Notes under the pieces: generated by a model | Database searches by the model: none | Seen by the model: the letters and a program-made list of their open reading frames with translations, nothing else | What the model was told of the DNA's origin: nothing | Made by a program: the position numbers and the translations under genes | Shown here: positions 22,145-31,958 of the stretch, one piece after another | How positions within the stretch are numbered: position 1 is the stretch's first letter | How the letters are laid out: every line of letters starts with the position of its first letter | Source: Meconema thalassinum | Taxonomy: Eukaryota > Arthropoda > Insecta > Orthoptera > Tettigoniidae | NCBI GenBank assembly: GCA_946902985.2 | Contig: OX336389.2 | Location: 982,636,482 to 982,700,481 of the forward strand | Reading direction: 5' to 3' | DNA: 64,000 nucleotides

Positions 22145-23340
22145 TCCTTGTACTCTATATTTTTCTGGTCGTTATCTATGGCTTCCCTTTCCTCGATTAG
22201 GCGTTTAGTACTGTCCTTTAGCTTGTCGTATCTTCCTTTCTTACTGCTCGGTGTTGCGGAGTTGTTAGCTGCCGATGTTATACCTCTTGTGAGCTCTGTG
22301 TAGAGGTGCTTTGTTGTTACGTCTTTTTGTTGTTTTAGCTGATTTAGATTTTGTTGTATTTCTTTAGCGAATTTGGCCTGGTTTATCTGGCCGGGGTTTG
22401 TTGCTCTGATGTTGAAGTACAGCCGTCTGTTCTTCATTATTGTCAGCTTTAAGCGGACCATTCTATGATCTGTGTCGAATTTTAGCCCATTGATTACATG
22501 GATGTCTGTTACTTCCTTTATGTTATCGGTAAGTATAAAGTCGATTTCGTTTTTTGTTCTGCCATTTGGGCCTCGCCATGTCCATCTGCTCTTTGTTTTC
22601 TTCTTGAAGAAAGTGTTTGCGATTTTCATACTGTGCCCTTGAGCAAACTGTATCAGCCTATCCCCTCTTTCGTTTCTGGTTCCGTATCCGAATGGTCCCA
22701 TAAGTATTTTGTCTGTGTGTTCCTTGGATCCCACCTTACCGTTGAAGTCCCCCATTATGAACGTCCTTTTTGCTTTGTTGTTGTCTAGCATGTCTTCTAG
22801 TAGATGGTAAAATTTTTCAATTTCCTCCTCTGTGCTGTTTTATGTAGGGGCGTAGATTTGTATTATTGTAAGAGTACTCCCCTCTAGATCTAGGGACAGA
22901 AGCGTGATTCTCTCTGAGATCCCTTGTATCTCTTGAATGTTATTTTTTAGGTGCTTCTTGATCATGAAGCCCACTCCTTTATGGCCTTTAGTTTCACCGA
23001 TGTAGCAGAAGATGTCCCCATTTGACTTTTCTCGAATTTCTTCGCCGAGTTGTCTCACTTCACTAAGTCCCAGTATATCGTACTTCACTTTTGAGAGAGC
23101 ATTTTCCAATTCAAGCTCTTTGTCTTCTGTCTTCAGAGACCTCACCTTTAGTGTGGTCAGTATTAATTCTTTTTTGGTTGCCGCCGGTTGTACGGTAACA
23201 ATGCGACGGTCTACTCCCCATTTTTTAGATCCTCCCATTTGATCCATTGATCGTTTAGTAGGATCTTCTGATAGCCCACTTTCACCTCGCTGGTACCTTT
23301 GCATCTCTCTATCCTGGCTCTCTGTCTTAGTTCTGCTTGT
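22141..23340 (-). pseudogene. LINE endonuclease remnant
   Basis: Two frames give an exonuclease/endonuclease/phosphatase domain: ILTTLKVRSLKTEDKE, DILGLSEVRQLGE (catalytic Glu), TIIQIYAPT, FIMGDFNGKVG, NEIDFILTDN and FDTDHRMVRLKL (catalytic Asp-His). A stop near 22842 separates the halves. The N-terminal end abuts the Tc1 insertion at 23341. Confidence 0.8.
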
Positions 23341-23341
23341 A

Positions 23342-24730
23342 CACTGAAGAAAATGGAAATTGCAACACCTTGAAGGCATTAGTCGTTTGTGTTGATTTTC
23401 AAGATATGGAACGATGCCATGTAGGTATGTAAACGATCAAAGTTTCAGACCCATGGGATTGTTGCTACAGGTCTCCCCACGTGGTTGGTCGCGGAGGAAT
23501 CGACTCCAGTATACGGACTCTGGTGTAGCGTAGTCGACTTGCAGTCTGTGCAGTGAAGTGTTCCCCGTCAAACATGCCTCGACGACAGAGAAGAGCACTC
23601 TATCAACAACTGTCGCCGTTTGAGAGAGCTCGGATAATTGGGCTGTGTGAGTCTGGATTATCGCTAAGGACTGTCGCTGCACATGTTGGCCGACAGGCAT
23701 CTACGGTACAACGTGTATGGCAGCAGTGGTCAAATAAAGGTACCCACACTCGTAGACCTGGCACAGGCCCAGCGCGACAGACAACTGTGAGAGAGGTTCG
23801 CCGCATAATTCGGATGGCCCGGATGGAACCCCATGCAACAGCAGCACAAATTCGATCAGCTTTGGCACCCCACGTTACACAACAAACAGTTGGTAATCGC
23901 CTGCGTGCCGCTGGCTTACGATCCCATGTCCCTGCAGAAGGTGTTCCATTGACCCCACAACAGTGACGTGTAAGGCTGGCCTGGTGTCGAGAACGATCGA
24001 CGTGGGTCGACAAATGGCATAGGGTCGTCTTAAGTGATGAATCGCGATTCTGTCTTGCCCGCAGTGATCGGCAGAATCGTGTGCGCCGACGTACCGGGGA
24101 GAGGGGCCGCCCAGACCTTATTGTCGAGAGGCACACAGGGCCAACACCAAGCATTGTGGTCTGGGGAGTTATTGACTTTAATATGAAATCACAATTAGTG
24201 CTTTTTGAGGGCACTATGACTGCTCGACAGTACGTTGATAGGGTACTCAATCCAGTGGTTGTCCCTATGATGGCGAACATTGCTAATGGGATGTTTCTGC
24301 AGGACAATGCCCGGGTTCACACTGCACACATCTCCAGAGAATCTCTCCACGACATCACAACCTTCGAATGGCCCGCCAGATCCCCGGACCTCAGTCCTAT
24401 TGAGCATGTGTGGGACATGATGGGTCGACAACTGGCCAACGGTCCTCAGCCACCCACAACTCTGGAACAATTGACCCGTGAAGTGCAGAAAGCATGGGCC
24501 ACAATTCCTCAGGAAGCGATCCAGGGCCTTATTGACTCCATGCCTCGCCGAATTCATCAATGTATTGCAGCTGTGGTGGGCACATCCTGTATTGATTGTT
24601 GTCCAAACTTGCGGTTAGAGGGACCTGAAAATGTAATCATCGAATCACAACCGAACACTCGTCCTGCATGTTCAATTGCAAGAATGTAGCACCACTCCTT
24701 CTGGGTGTTGCAATTTCCATTTTCTTCAGT
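23342..24730 (+). mobile_element. Tc1-like DNA transposon
   Basis: The 1389-bp element has perfect 28-bp terminal inverted repeats (23342-23369 and 24703-24730, beginning CACTGAAGAAAATGG). It is flanked by TA at 23340-23341 and 24731-24732. It contains one transposase gene in the + direction with a single in-frame stop. The identical ends and nearly open gene indicate a fairly recent insertion into an old LINE. Confidence 0.95.
23574..24689 (+). pseudogene. Tc1-like transposase with one in-frame TGA
   Basis: The ATG at 23574 starts MPRRQRRALYQQLSPFERAR, the paired helix-turn-helix DNA-binding region. The second half has the motif GRPGTGPAR-like linker (THTRRPGTGPARQ). The catalytic domain shows VVLSDESRFCL (first Asp), MFLQDNARVHTA (second Asp) and SPDLSPIEHVWD (Glu). 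One TGA at 23964-23966 splits the frame; it is a likely C-to-T change of an Arg codon CGA. I count 32 residues between the second Asp and the Glu, where Tc1 usually has 34. The encoded protein would be truncated before the catalytic core. Confidence 0.9.
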
Positions 24731-24732
24731 GT

Positions 24733-25264
24733 ATTATCCTTTTGTTCTTGGTGAGGTTGTCGTCTGTAAAGAGGTCTTGCCCTCTTAGCTTATGTTTTTT
24801 TTTTATAATCTTCATCTTGTCTGCAAATTGTTTAAGGGTTACCCTCACTAATTCTTTGTCGTAATTGTCCTTCCCTATCTGTATAACGCTTTCTATCTTG
24901 ACTCCAGTGTCTATTTTGTCCAATATCATTTTGACTTTACTTTCCAGGTCGCTTTTTGCAGTGTTTCCTTGTAGCAGCTCTTTACTTTTAACAACAATGT
25001 TGTTTTTCCTTTCCCATTTCATTCTTTGCTCCTCCTGTAGCTCTAGTGCCTTTATTTTCTCGGATAGCATGTCTAGTTTCTCTTGTATTCTGTTGTCCAC
25101 ATTTTCTGTTCGAGGGCGTTGTTTAATTTACGTGAGTTTTCTTCTCTCGACCTTAGTTTGAGTTTGATAGTTTCTATTTCCTCCCTTGTTTCTTTTTGAA
25201 AGTCCTCATTTTGTTCCCTTAGGCTTTGTAGTTCTGCTAGAATTACGGTGAGCATTTCTTTCAC
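24733..25264 (-). pseudogene. LINE ORF1 remnant (coiled coil and RNA-binding-like)
   Basis: Two overlapping minus-strand frames give a heptad-rich coiled coil (ELQSLREQNEDFQKETREE; then IQEKLDMLSEKIKALELQEEQ). It is followed by WERKNNIVVKSKELLQGN...KIESVIQIGKDNYDKELVRVTLKQF, which resembles the RRM-like domain of LINE ORF1 proteins. A frameshift near 25090 joins them. Its order upstream of the endonuclease fits a two-ORF LINE. Confidence 0.7.
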
Positions 25265-25429
25265 TTCTTTTGCCTCCCTTCCTTGGGTTTCCGTCTGAGT
25301 CTCTTCGTCAGAGCTTTCTGAGCGATATCTTGTGGGGGTTCCAGCTTTCCGTTTCTCGGGTGCGTGTGCATCCTTAGACTCTGGTTTTGGGGTGGGTGCC
25401 GTGTTGTTTCCTTTGTCGGTTAAGTTTTA

Positions 25430-25800
25430 AGTCGTGTATATGCTTCTTGGTTTTAACGAGATTCTGTGGACTGAATCATTTGGTAGCCTCGAGCAGGTGT
25501 GTTAGTGGAACTTTGCGTGAATGCCTTAGTGCAATATGTGCATGCATGTGCTCTTATTCCCTGATGTGTTGTGACTGAGAAATCCTTTTACAGTACATCA
25601 GGAGTATTCATAGTTCTTCTTGTGTATCTGTGAATGGTTTGCCACATTTATCGCAGGCAAGCTGCGTCTGTCTCTTATGTTACCTGCTCTCTTGTGAATG
25701 CCTTGCTGCCTGTGCCGCAAGCATACTGCGTCTGTCTCCCATGTCGCCAACTCTCTTGTACCTTCTTCCCTCCAGACAGGGTTTGAGTCGCGTGTATTTC
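25430..25800 (-). pseudogene. Degenerate C2H2 zinc-finger array
   Basis: On the minus strand three finger-like segments appear in different frames: QYACGTGSKAFT, QLACDKCGKPFT and HACTYCTKAFTQSST. The spacer HKRQTQ is repeated. On the DNA level the unit near 25640-25690 and the unit near 25705-25755 are similar. Stops and frameshifts separate the fingers, so this is a decayed gene fragment. Whether it came from a host zinc-finger gene or a transposon is unknown. Confidence 0.5.
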
Positions 25801-26570
25801 TCTCGTAGTGTGCACTTGGTAATAGGTTTGTTTTACTTCACTTTTTCTTTCGATGTTTTCGGATGGTTTTTATTGTCTTCTTTATTTTCTTTTAGGTCAA
25901 TTTGTCACTTGCCTTCATGTTCCTTTGTATTTCGTATTTACCTCTGTCTCACAGCGATACTCTGTGCACTCCAGTGTGTGTCAATTCCCAGATAACTGCT
26001 TATTTCCGTGTAGTGAATACTTTGTACTGCCCACATTGTCCACGTCCACTACACTATCATCATATACAGCCTTAACTACATTTATCCAAGATGGTCTAGG
26101 CTCTGCAAGTAAAGTTAGAACTGCTCAGCGTAGGAATAATAACTTTACCATGAATCACCGGTGCACACCTGACCTTGTTGCACACGTAAATGTGTTCATA
26201 AATATCGTCTGTGGTATATCCACCAGGGGACAGAGCTAACATAGAATCATCATAGTAAAACTTGTCGTTGACATTTTCACGTACGTTTTAAATTCTACTG
26301 TAAGTTTCAAGGGAAACAAGTCCCAAAATGTAAGGTCTTTCACTCAATTCGATAGGAGGGTAAAAGTCTAGGCTGACTTCGGGTCCACGTCCATGCAGTG
26401 TTGTGTAATTGGACCTCGGAAGTGCAAAAAGTGTAAAATATGCACTAAAAATGAAAAATATGCTTTATCAAATTAAATAAAGAATATATTATGACAAAGT
26501 AAAGAAAAGGCTTCATCGATTTCACTATATGTGTGGAACACTGAAGGGAAGAGACTCACCCAACTCATGT
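25801..26570. other. Spacer, nothing recognised
   Basis: The open frames here show no domain I recognise. I see no terminal repeats. Confidence 0.5.
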
Positions 26571-26571
26571 T

Positions 26572-26985
26572 ATTTAGGCTAGCCTAGCATTCTTGGCTGT
26601 CACCCTTCAGGTTCAGGTTCGCTTCCTGATTCAGTCAAGGAATTTAATTCGAGCTGGAACGGGGTATACTCAGGCTCGTGAGGCAGACCTGAAAAGAGGT
26701 GGGTTCGATTCGAACCTCAACCATCTTAAGAGTTGTTTCCTGTGGTTTCTCAATTCTACTCCAGACAACTGCTGGGATTGTTCTTAACTTAAGACCACAA
26801 CCACCTCCTTCCCAATCTTCATCTCAATTACAAATAAACACACTACTATAGACATCACAATAGCACAGGTTATCAGACAATTCCTACAGACACCCAAGCA
26901 CATGAGACCAAATACCACGATCTCTCAAGCCCCTAAAATGAATCTATATTACAGACACAGTCTTCACACGGATTCCTTATGCAGG
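26572..26985 (+). mobile_element. tRNA-derived SINE (family 2), diverged
   Basis: It has the family-2 head TAGCATTCTTGGCTGTC and a box-B-like GGTTCGCTTCC. The body has GGGTATACTCAGGCTCGTGAGGC, CTGCTGGGATTGTTCTTAAC and CCTCCTTCCCAATCTTC. Ends are approximate. Related copies lie at 35053, 35640 (-), 49673 (-), 52838 and 63135. Confidence 0.75.
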
Positions 26986-27037
26986 ATAGTGCATGGGACT
27001 GATGACTGTGATTGCCCATGCTCTTAAATGATACACT

Positions 27038-30000
27038 CATCATCATCATCATTTCCCCTTATCCAGCTCCTGCCGGGTCGGGGTATTTATGGCACTTCTC
27101 CACTTTCCTCTTTCCTTCCACCATTCTTCTTCCACGATCTTGTCCCAGTCCAGATTTCTTTTTCTTATGCCGTTCTTCACTGAATCCATCCACCTTGTTC
27201 TAGGTCTTCCTCTTGGTCTCTTACCCTTGCACTTCGCCTCCAGCATCTGTCTTGGTATTCTATTTTCCTCCATCCTCTTTACATGTCCAAACCACCTTAG
27301 TTTATTCTTCTCAATTCTCTCATTTAGTTTTCCCATCCCCACTTCCTTCCTAACATCTTCATTCCTCACTCTGTCTTTCCTTGTCTTTCCTATCATACTT
27401 CTTAGGAATTTCATTTCACTGGCTTGGATTCTACTCTCTTGCCTGCTTGTCAGGGTCCAAGTCTCAGCTGCATAAGTTAATATGGGAACATAGTACACTT
27501 TATACATTACCTCCTTGCTTTTCCTTGGTACTTCCTTATCCCAAACAAGTTTTCTTACACTTTGATAGAATGCATTGCTCTGCTGTACCCTCCTGCCAAT
27601 CTCCATGTCCAACCTACCAGTTTGCATCAATTCACTTCCTAGGTATTTGAACGTGTCCACAATTTCCAAACTCTGACTTCCAATTTTCACAGTGCCCTTT
27701 CCTTGTCTTTCCCCTCTTGTCATCACCATGGTCTTGCTTTTCTCTATACTGATTTTCAGGCCATACTTCTGAATATTTTCGTTCAGTGCATCTAGTTGTT
27801 TTTGCACTTCTTCGGTGTTCCTTCCCCAGACCACAATATCATCTGCAAATAACAGTAACTTCATTTCTTTATGTTCATATGCTTCCTTTGTTTCCTTTAC
27901 TATTTCATCCATCACCATTATGAACAAGAGAGGTGACAGCACACTCCCCTGTCTTAGTCCAGTCTTGTTCGTAAACCAATCTGTCTTTCCAACAGGGGTC
28001 AGAACCCTGCTAACACAGTTGTTGTACATTGCTTGCACCATTTCCAACATTTCTCTTCCCAGTCTCTTCTTAACCATGGTTTCCCATACCTTCTCTCTGG
28101 GGACACTATCATATGCCTTTTCTAGATCTATGAAAGTCATGATCAAATCCTCTCCATATTCCCAGTTCTTTTCCATCACCTGCCTCAAGCTAAAGATTGG
28201 GTCCACTGTGGATCTTCCACTCCTGAAGCCATACTGTTCCTCTTGCAACTCTCCTTCCACCTTTCTTCTCATTCTTCTTTCTAATATCCTTTCCAGTATT
28301 TTTACTATCTGTGATATGAGGGTGATCCCTCTATAGTTATCACACACCTTCTTGTCCCCCTTCTTAAACACTGGTATTATTAGCCCTTTCTTCCAGTCTT
28401 CTGGTACACATTTCCATTTCCACACACACTTTAGCAGTCGATACAGCCATTGCATACCAACAGGTCCAGCAGCCTTCATCATTTCTACACTGACTTCATC
28501 CACCCCTGTTGCTTTTCCCATCTTCATTTTCTGTACTGCTAATTCCACCTCCAGCATTGTTATATCATCTTCTGTTATAGAGTCGTCAGGTTGTGTCACT
28601 TCCATCTCACCAGTATCATTGCTCACATTCAAAAGCTTATCGAAATACTCCTTCCATCGTCCCTTTATCTCTTCTGGGTGTGTTAACAACTCTCCATCTT
28701 CCTTTTTCACTAGCTTTGTAGTAACTCTTTCTTTCCTCTTACTTCTTAGAAGCCCATACAGCATCCTTTTACTGCCACTTACATCTGTTTCCATTCTTCG
28801 TGTAAATTCTTCCCAACTTTTCTTCTTTTCTTCTCCTACCACTTTCTTACACCTCCGTTTGCTGTCGTGATACTTCCTTTTGCTTTCTTCTGTTTGATCT
28901 CGGTTCCATTCTTTCCATGCAGACTTCTTTTCTTTCACTGCTTTCCTCACTTCCTCATTCCACCATGGTGTCTCCTTCTCTTTCACTCTTGTTGATGTCC
29001 TACCACAAGCACTCTCTGCTGCACCAACAAATGCCTTTTTAAAGTGAGACCATTCCTCTTCTATGTTTTCCACTTCAGTAACTGGGATTTGTTGCTTCAA
29101 TCTCTCCTGAAAATCTTCCTGTACAGTTTTGTCTTTCAATTTCCATACTTTTATTTTACTTTCTCTGATCTCCTTTAGGTTTTCCAATTTTTCCCATCTA
29201 AATTTTGCCACCACAGCTCTATGGTCCCCATCAAATGCTTCTCCTGGTAAAGCTGTCACATCTATCAGCTTTCTGCGATTAGTCCTTTCCACCAGAAAGT
29301 AGTCAATTACTGATTTTGTTCTTCTATCGCCCCAACCATATCTCGTAATTTTCCTGCTGTTTTTCTTCCGAAACCATGAATTACCCACTATCAGTCCATT
29401 CCTTTCACAAAAGTTTACAAGTTCCTCTCCTTCCCGGTTCTTTTTCCCATATCCATATGGTCCAATGACTTCTTCCTTTCCTTGTCTCTCGTTTCCGACT
29501 TGTGCATTCATATCTCCCATGATCACCACTTCTACATCTGAAATTACTCTTTCTACATCCTCCAGGAATACTTCAATATCTTCTTCTCTGTTTCCAGTCT
29601 GTGGTGCATACACTTGTATGAAGTCCATCACGTCATTTTTCATCTTCATTCTAATTTTCATTATTCTGTCACTCACACACTCGACCACTTCAACATACTC
29701 CTCCAGTTGTTTCGAGGTTATCAGTCCCACGCCATTTTTGGCCTCTTGGCCACCACTCCAGTATAATGTATATCCTTTCCTCAATTTCTTCCTTCCTTTA
29801 CCTTTCCATTTCACTTCACTCAGCCCCATCAATCCAACATTCTCCCTCTCCATGAAGTCTACCACCTCCTCCACCTTGCCTGTCAGGGTCATGACATTCA
29901 TGATTCCCACTTTCATTTCGGTTACTGGTCGCCCATTTCTCACAGTTCCCCCAGTACCAAAAGAACTGCGCGTCGCCTGCAGGGTACGCCCTAACCTTTT

Positions 30001-30478
30001 CCGATTCATTCGAAGTGCCATTTCCATTTTAGGCTATTATTACGATGGGGTCGCCACTCCCAAAGGCATTTTATGAAGCTACTGCCAGCTATTATACAGG
30101 CCGCCCCTAACATGGGAAACAGACGCCCTTGCAGCCGCCCCTAACCTGGGAAACAGACGCTGCCGATTGATGCTGTACTCCTACTATTCCCCGAGTACTG
30201 GGTTGCCTCTTCCGCAATCTCCACCGTTCCGAAGTCCATCTTCTCCGCTGCAGATTCCGTTGAGGTCTTCGCACGTAACCCTGTGCACGGGGCCTATGTT
30301 ATACCCCATAGGACTGGGTCCTCACCAGAACTTAGCCGGTACTGTAGTTCCATGGTATATTACAGTACCGTTGCCCACCCCCGCGACGTGGACGCGCCTG
30401 GCAAGAGTTATCCATGTAGCCAATTAAAATTGCCTCATGGACCGGGTTAAGGAGCTGTCTAAATCCAGCCTCCAAGGC
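27038..30478 (-). mobile_element. RTE-A LINE, full length with intact ORF
   Basis: The 3.44-kb element is flanked by the 12-bp duplication AAATGATACACT at 27026-27037 and 30479-30490. The minus strand carries a 5' leader of about 450 bp, one 992-codon ORF and a very short 3' end with a (GAT)n tail (TCATCATCATCAT on +). The 5' end matches that of the copy at 53167, which supports full length. Single-ORF structure, AP-type endonuclease and short-repeat tail fit the RTE clade. It may be able to move. Confidence 0.95.
27049..30027 (-). CDS. RTE-A endonuclease/reverse transcriptase, intact
   Basis: This 992-residue protein is uninterrupted. It would nick target DNA and copy its RNA at the nick. 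The endonuclease covers about residues 38-275, with IMNVMTLTGKVEE, LMGLSEVKWKG (Glu), FIQVYAPQ, VVIMGDMNAQVG, SVIDYFLVE and FDGDHRAVV (Asp-His, near 268). The linker holds CGRTSTRVKEKETPWWNEE. RT spans about 520-790, with LIIPVFKKGDKK, QYGFRSGRSTVDPIF, FIDLEKAYDSVPRE, GLRQGSVLSPLLF and the FADDIVVWG active site near 728. The C-terminal part has YYVPILTYAAETWTLTS, KLRWFGHVKRME and GRPRTRW. The ATG at 30025-30027 matches the start in the second copy. Confidence 0.95.
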   Translation of the reverse strand: MEMALRMNRKRLGRTLQATRSSFGTGGTVRNGRPVTEMKVGIMNVMTLTGKVEEVVDFMERENVGLMGLSEVKWKGKGRKKLRKGYTLYWSGGQEAKNGVGLITSKQLEEYVEVVECVSDRIMKIRMKMKNDVMDFIQVYAPQTGNREEDIEVFLEDVERVISDVEVVIMGDMNAQVGNERQGKEEVIGPYGYGKKNREGEELVNFCERNGLIVGNSWFRKKNSRKITRYGWGDRRTKSVIDYFLVERTNRRKLIDVTALPGEAFDGDHRAVVAKFRWEKLENLKEIRESKIKVWKLKDKTVQEDFQERLKQQIPVTEVENIEEEWSHFKKAFVGAAESACGRTSTRVKEKETPWWNEEVRKAVKEKKSAWKEWNRDQTEESKRKYHDSKRRCKKVVGEEKKKSWEEFTRRMETDVSGSKRMLYGLLRSKRKERVTTKLVKKEDGELLTHPEEIKGRWKEYFDKLLNVSNDTGEMEVTQPDDSITEDDITMLEVELAVQKMKMGKATGVDEVSVEMMKAAGPVGMQWLYRLLKCVWKWKCVPEDWKKGLIIPVFKKGDKKVCDNYRGITLISQIVKILERILERRMRRKVEGELQEEQYGFRSGRSTVDPIFSLRQVMEKNWEYGEDLIMTFIDLEKAYDSVPREKVWETMVKKRLGREMLEMVQAMYNNCVSRVLTPVGKTDWFTNKTGLRQGSVLSPLLFIMVMDEIVKETKEAYEHKEMKLLLFADDIVVWGRNTEEVQKQLDALNENIQKYGLKISIEKSKTMVMTRGERQGKGTVKIGSQSLEIVDTFKYLGSELMQTGRLDMEIGRRVQQSNAFYQSVRKLVWDKEVPRKSKEVMYKVYYVPILTYAAETWTLTSRQESRIQASEMKFLRSMIGKTRKDRVRNEDVRKEVGMGKLNERIEKNKLRWFGHVKRMEENRIPRQMLEAKCKGKRPRGRPRTRWMDSVKNGIRKRNLDWDKIVEEEWWKERGKWRSAINTPTRQELDKGK

Positions 30479-30490
30479 AAATGATACACT

Positions 30491-30780
30491 AAAAGTGATA
30501 AAAATGTCCAGCATAACTCAACACAGCATGCCAATTGGGCTCTTCAGTTGGTAAAAGCACACATATGTGGCCTCGTCACGAGCATGCCAGTTCACCACCG
30601 AAGTCAAAAACTCCACTTCCAAAAACAATAAACCTTGCTTGGCGTCTTGCATGACCTTCTCAGTGTGTACCTGTTACGCGTCTTGGTAGGTGTGCCTTTA
30701 CCAACTGAAGAGCCCAATTGGCTCGCTGGGGCGAAACGCTAGCAATGTGTTGAGTTATGCTGAACATTTTTATCACTTTT
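30491..30780 (+). mobile_element. Inverted-repeat element carrying a hammerhead ribozyme
   Basis: The ends are long inverted repeats: AAAAGTGATAAAAATG at 30491 and its complement ending at 30780. They continue through TCAACACA, CCAATTGGGCTCTTCAG and TTGGTAAA. The left arm lacks a block of about 18 bases that holds half of ribozyme stem II and the GAAA core; the right arm has it. The element begins directly after the RTE-A target duplication. The layout resembles terminal repeats of Penelope-like elements, but no coding part is present. Confidence 0.75.
30678..30739 (+). ncRNA. Type III hammerhead ribozyme
   Basis: All core parts are present in the right order. Stem III is GCGT (30678-30681) pairing with ACGC (30736-30739). 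The cleavage-site C is 30682. Stem I is TTGGTA (30683-30688) pairing with TACCAA (30699-30704) with a 10-base loop. The core CTGAAGA is 30705-30711. Stem II is GCCC (30712-30715) pairing with GGGC (30729-30732), with a 13-base loop. GAAA is 30733-30736. Every conserved base (CUGANGA, GAAA, UH) is satisfied. Stem III is only 4 bp, so activity in cis may be weak. Hammerheads are known in Penelope-like elements; that origin here is an inference. Confidence 0.85.
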
Positions 30781-31950
30781 AATGTTAATTATAATGGCTC
30801 AACAGACAATACTCATTTTGTTTCTCTTTCGAGAACTTTTGATTGGCTTAAATGATACTACAACAGGGTTTTCCTGCTTTACAGTCTATTTGGTATTTTG
30901 GCTTCAATTTTCGAAAGCTTTCACTATAATTCTACAGAAGCACATCAGTTTTGCACATATTGGCTTCTGATGCCAACATCAAACATCTAGGTTGAGACTT
31001 GAGGGGAAGCATAGACTGAACATTACCTGAAACTTGTTTATGTTAGGCAATACCAGAAATTTGCCCTGATTACACTATGCCATTGCTATTTTTTTTATAG
31101 CAAATAGGATTAAAGGTGATCAAGTCAAATATTCTCTTTTTAAAGTAATTTTTATATGTTGTGAAAACATTCAGATTTGTATTTCTGCATGAAAGATAAA
31201 AAATAGTGACCAAATCATAAAAAATAAACCTTTTCATTTTTTCAATGTTCATACCATGGTCCACATGCAAAGCAGAAGTGGCTTCTGCTTAAATTGTAGG
31301 CTTAACAGTGACACCCCTGTTTAAACCTGACAGAGCACAAAAAGTAAATTAACACTTACAAATACAAACCACGAAATATATTAACATTTAATGTGTAGAT
31401 GCACGATTGTTGGCAACAATTGACAGCATGGGGTTCATTTATCATAACCGATCGGAGAGGACAGGAAGGATCTCATCACGCTGTTTGTCTTATACTTGTT
31501 CAAGAGCCAAGCACTTCGAAGCTGGGTGGGGCCAACTGCCTTACGAATAAATTTTGTCACATGTGTCACTCTTGAGTCGTGTTGAGTGGCAGAGAGAATG
31601 ACCCATTTGAAGACAAAATGCCCTTTGTAACACTAGTTATATAAAAGGAGAAAAGATTAAATATAAGTACTGTATAAGTGGAATTTTTTCTTTCAAAATG
31701 ACCAAATAAGCTTAGCCCACCCTGCAAAGCCATGCCCGATGCTAAGATATATCAACATTTCTTATATATACCCATTAATTACAGATTTGCATGAACTTCT
31801 GAGATATGATAACTGTGATATTGAGCTCTTAAACTATAATGTGTAGAGCCCGGATTTCTAAGCTAAACATTTAAGAATGCTTATAAATACTTTTTTGGCT
31901 GAAATACAAGTTTGCTTACTTATTTTATGATTTTTTATTAAAATAGCTTA
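30781..31950. other. Intronic AT-rich spacer, nothing recognised
   Basis: I see no ORF with a recognisable domain, no tRNA-like head and no terminal repeats. Confidence 0.5.
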
Positions 31951-31958
31951 TTTTATCC

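Larger units (their letters stand above)
20091..25430 (-). mobile_element. Old non-LTR retrotransposon with ORF1, split by Tc1
   Basis: Minus-strand remnants run in the order ORF1 (25264-24733), endonuclease (23340-22141) and RT with its C-terminal part (22144-20325). Many stops and frameshifts are present, so it is old. The Tc1-like transposon at 23342-24730 interrupts it between ORF1 and the endonuclease. I cannot place its clade with confidence. The RT box FADYIALI suggests an original FADD. Confidence 0.8.

Noticed and set aside
27815..28870. Long open frames on the strand opposite the intact RTE ORF
   Set aside because: They are antisense shadows of a gene whose purine-rich coding strand leaves few stops on the other strand; the same frames recur opposite 53617-55929.
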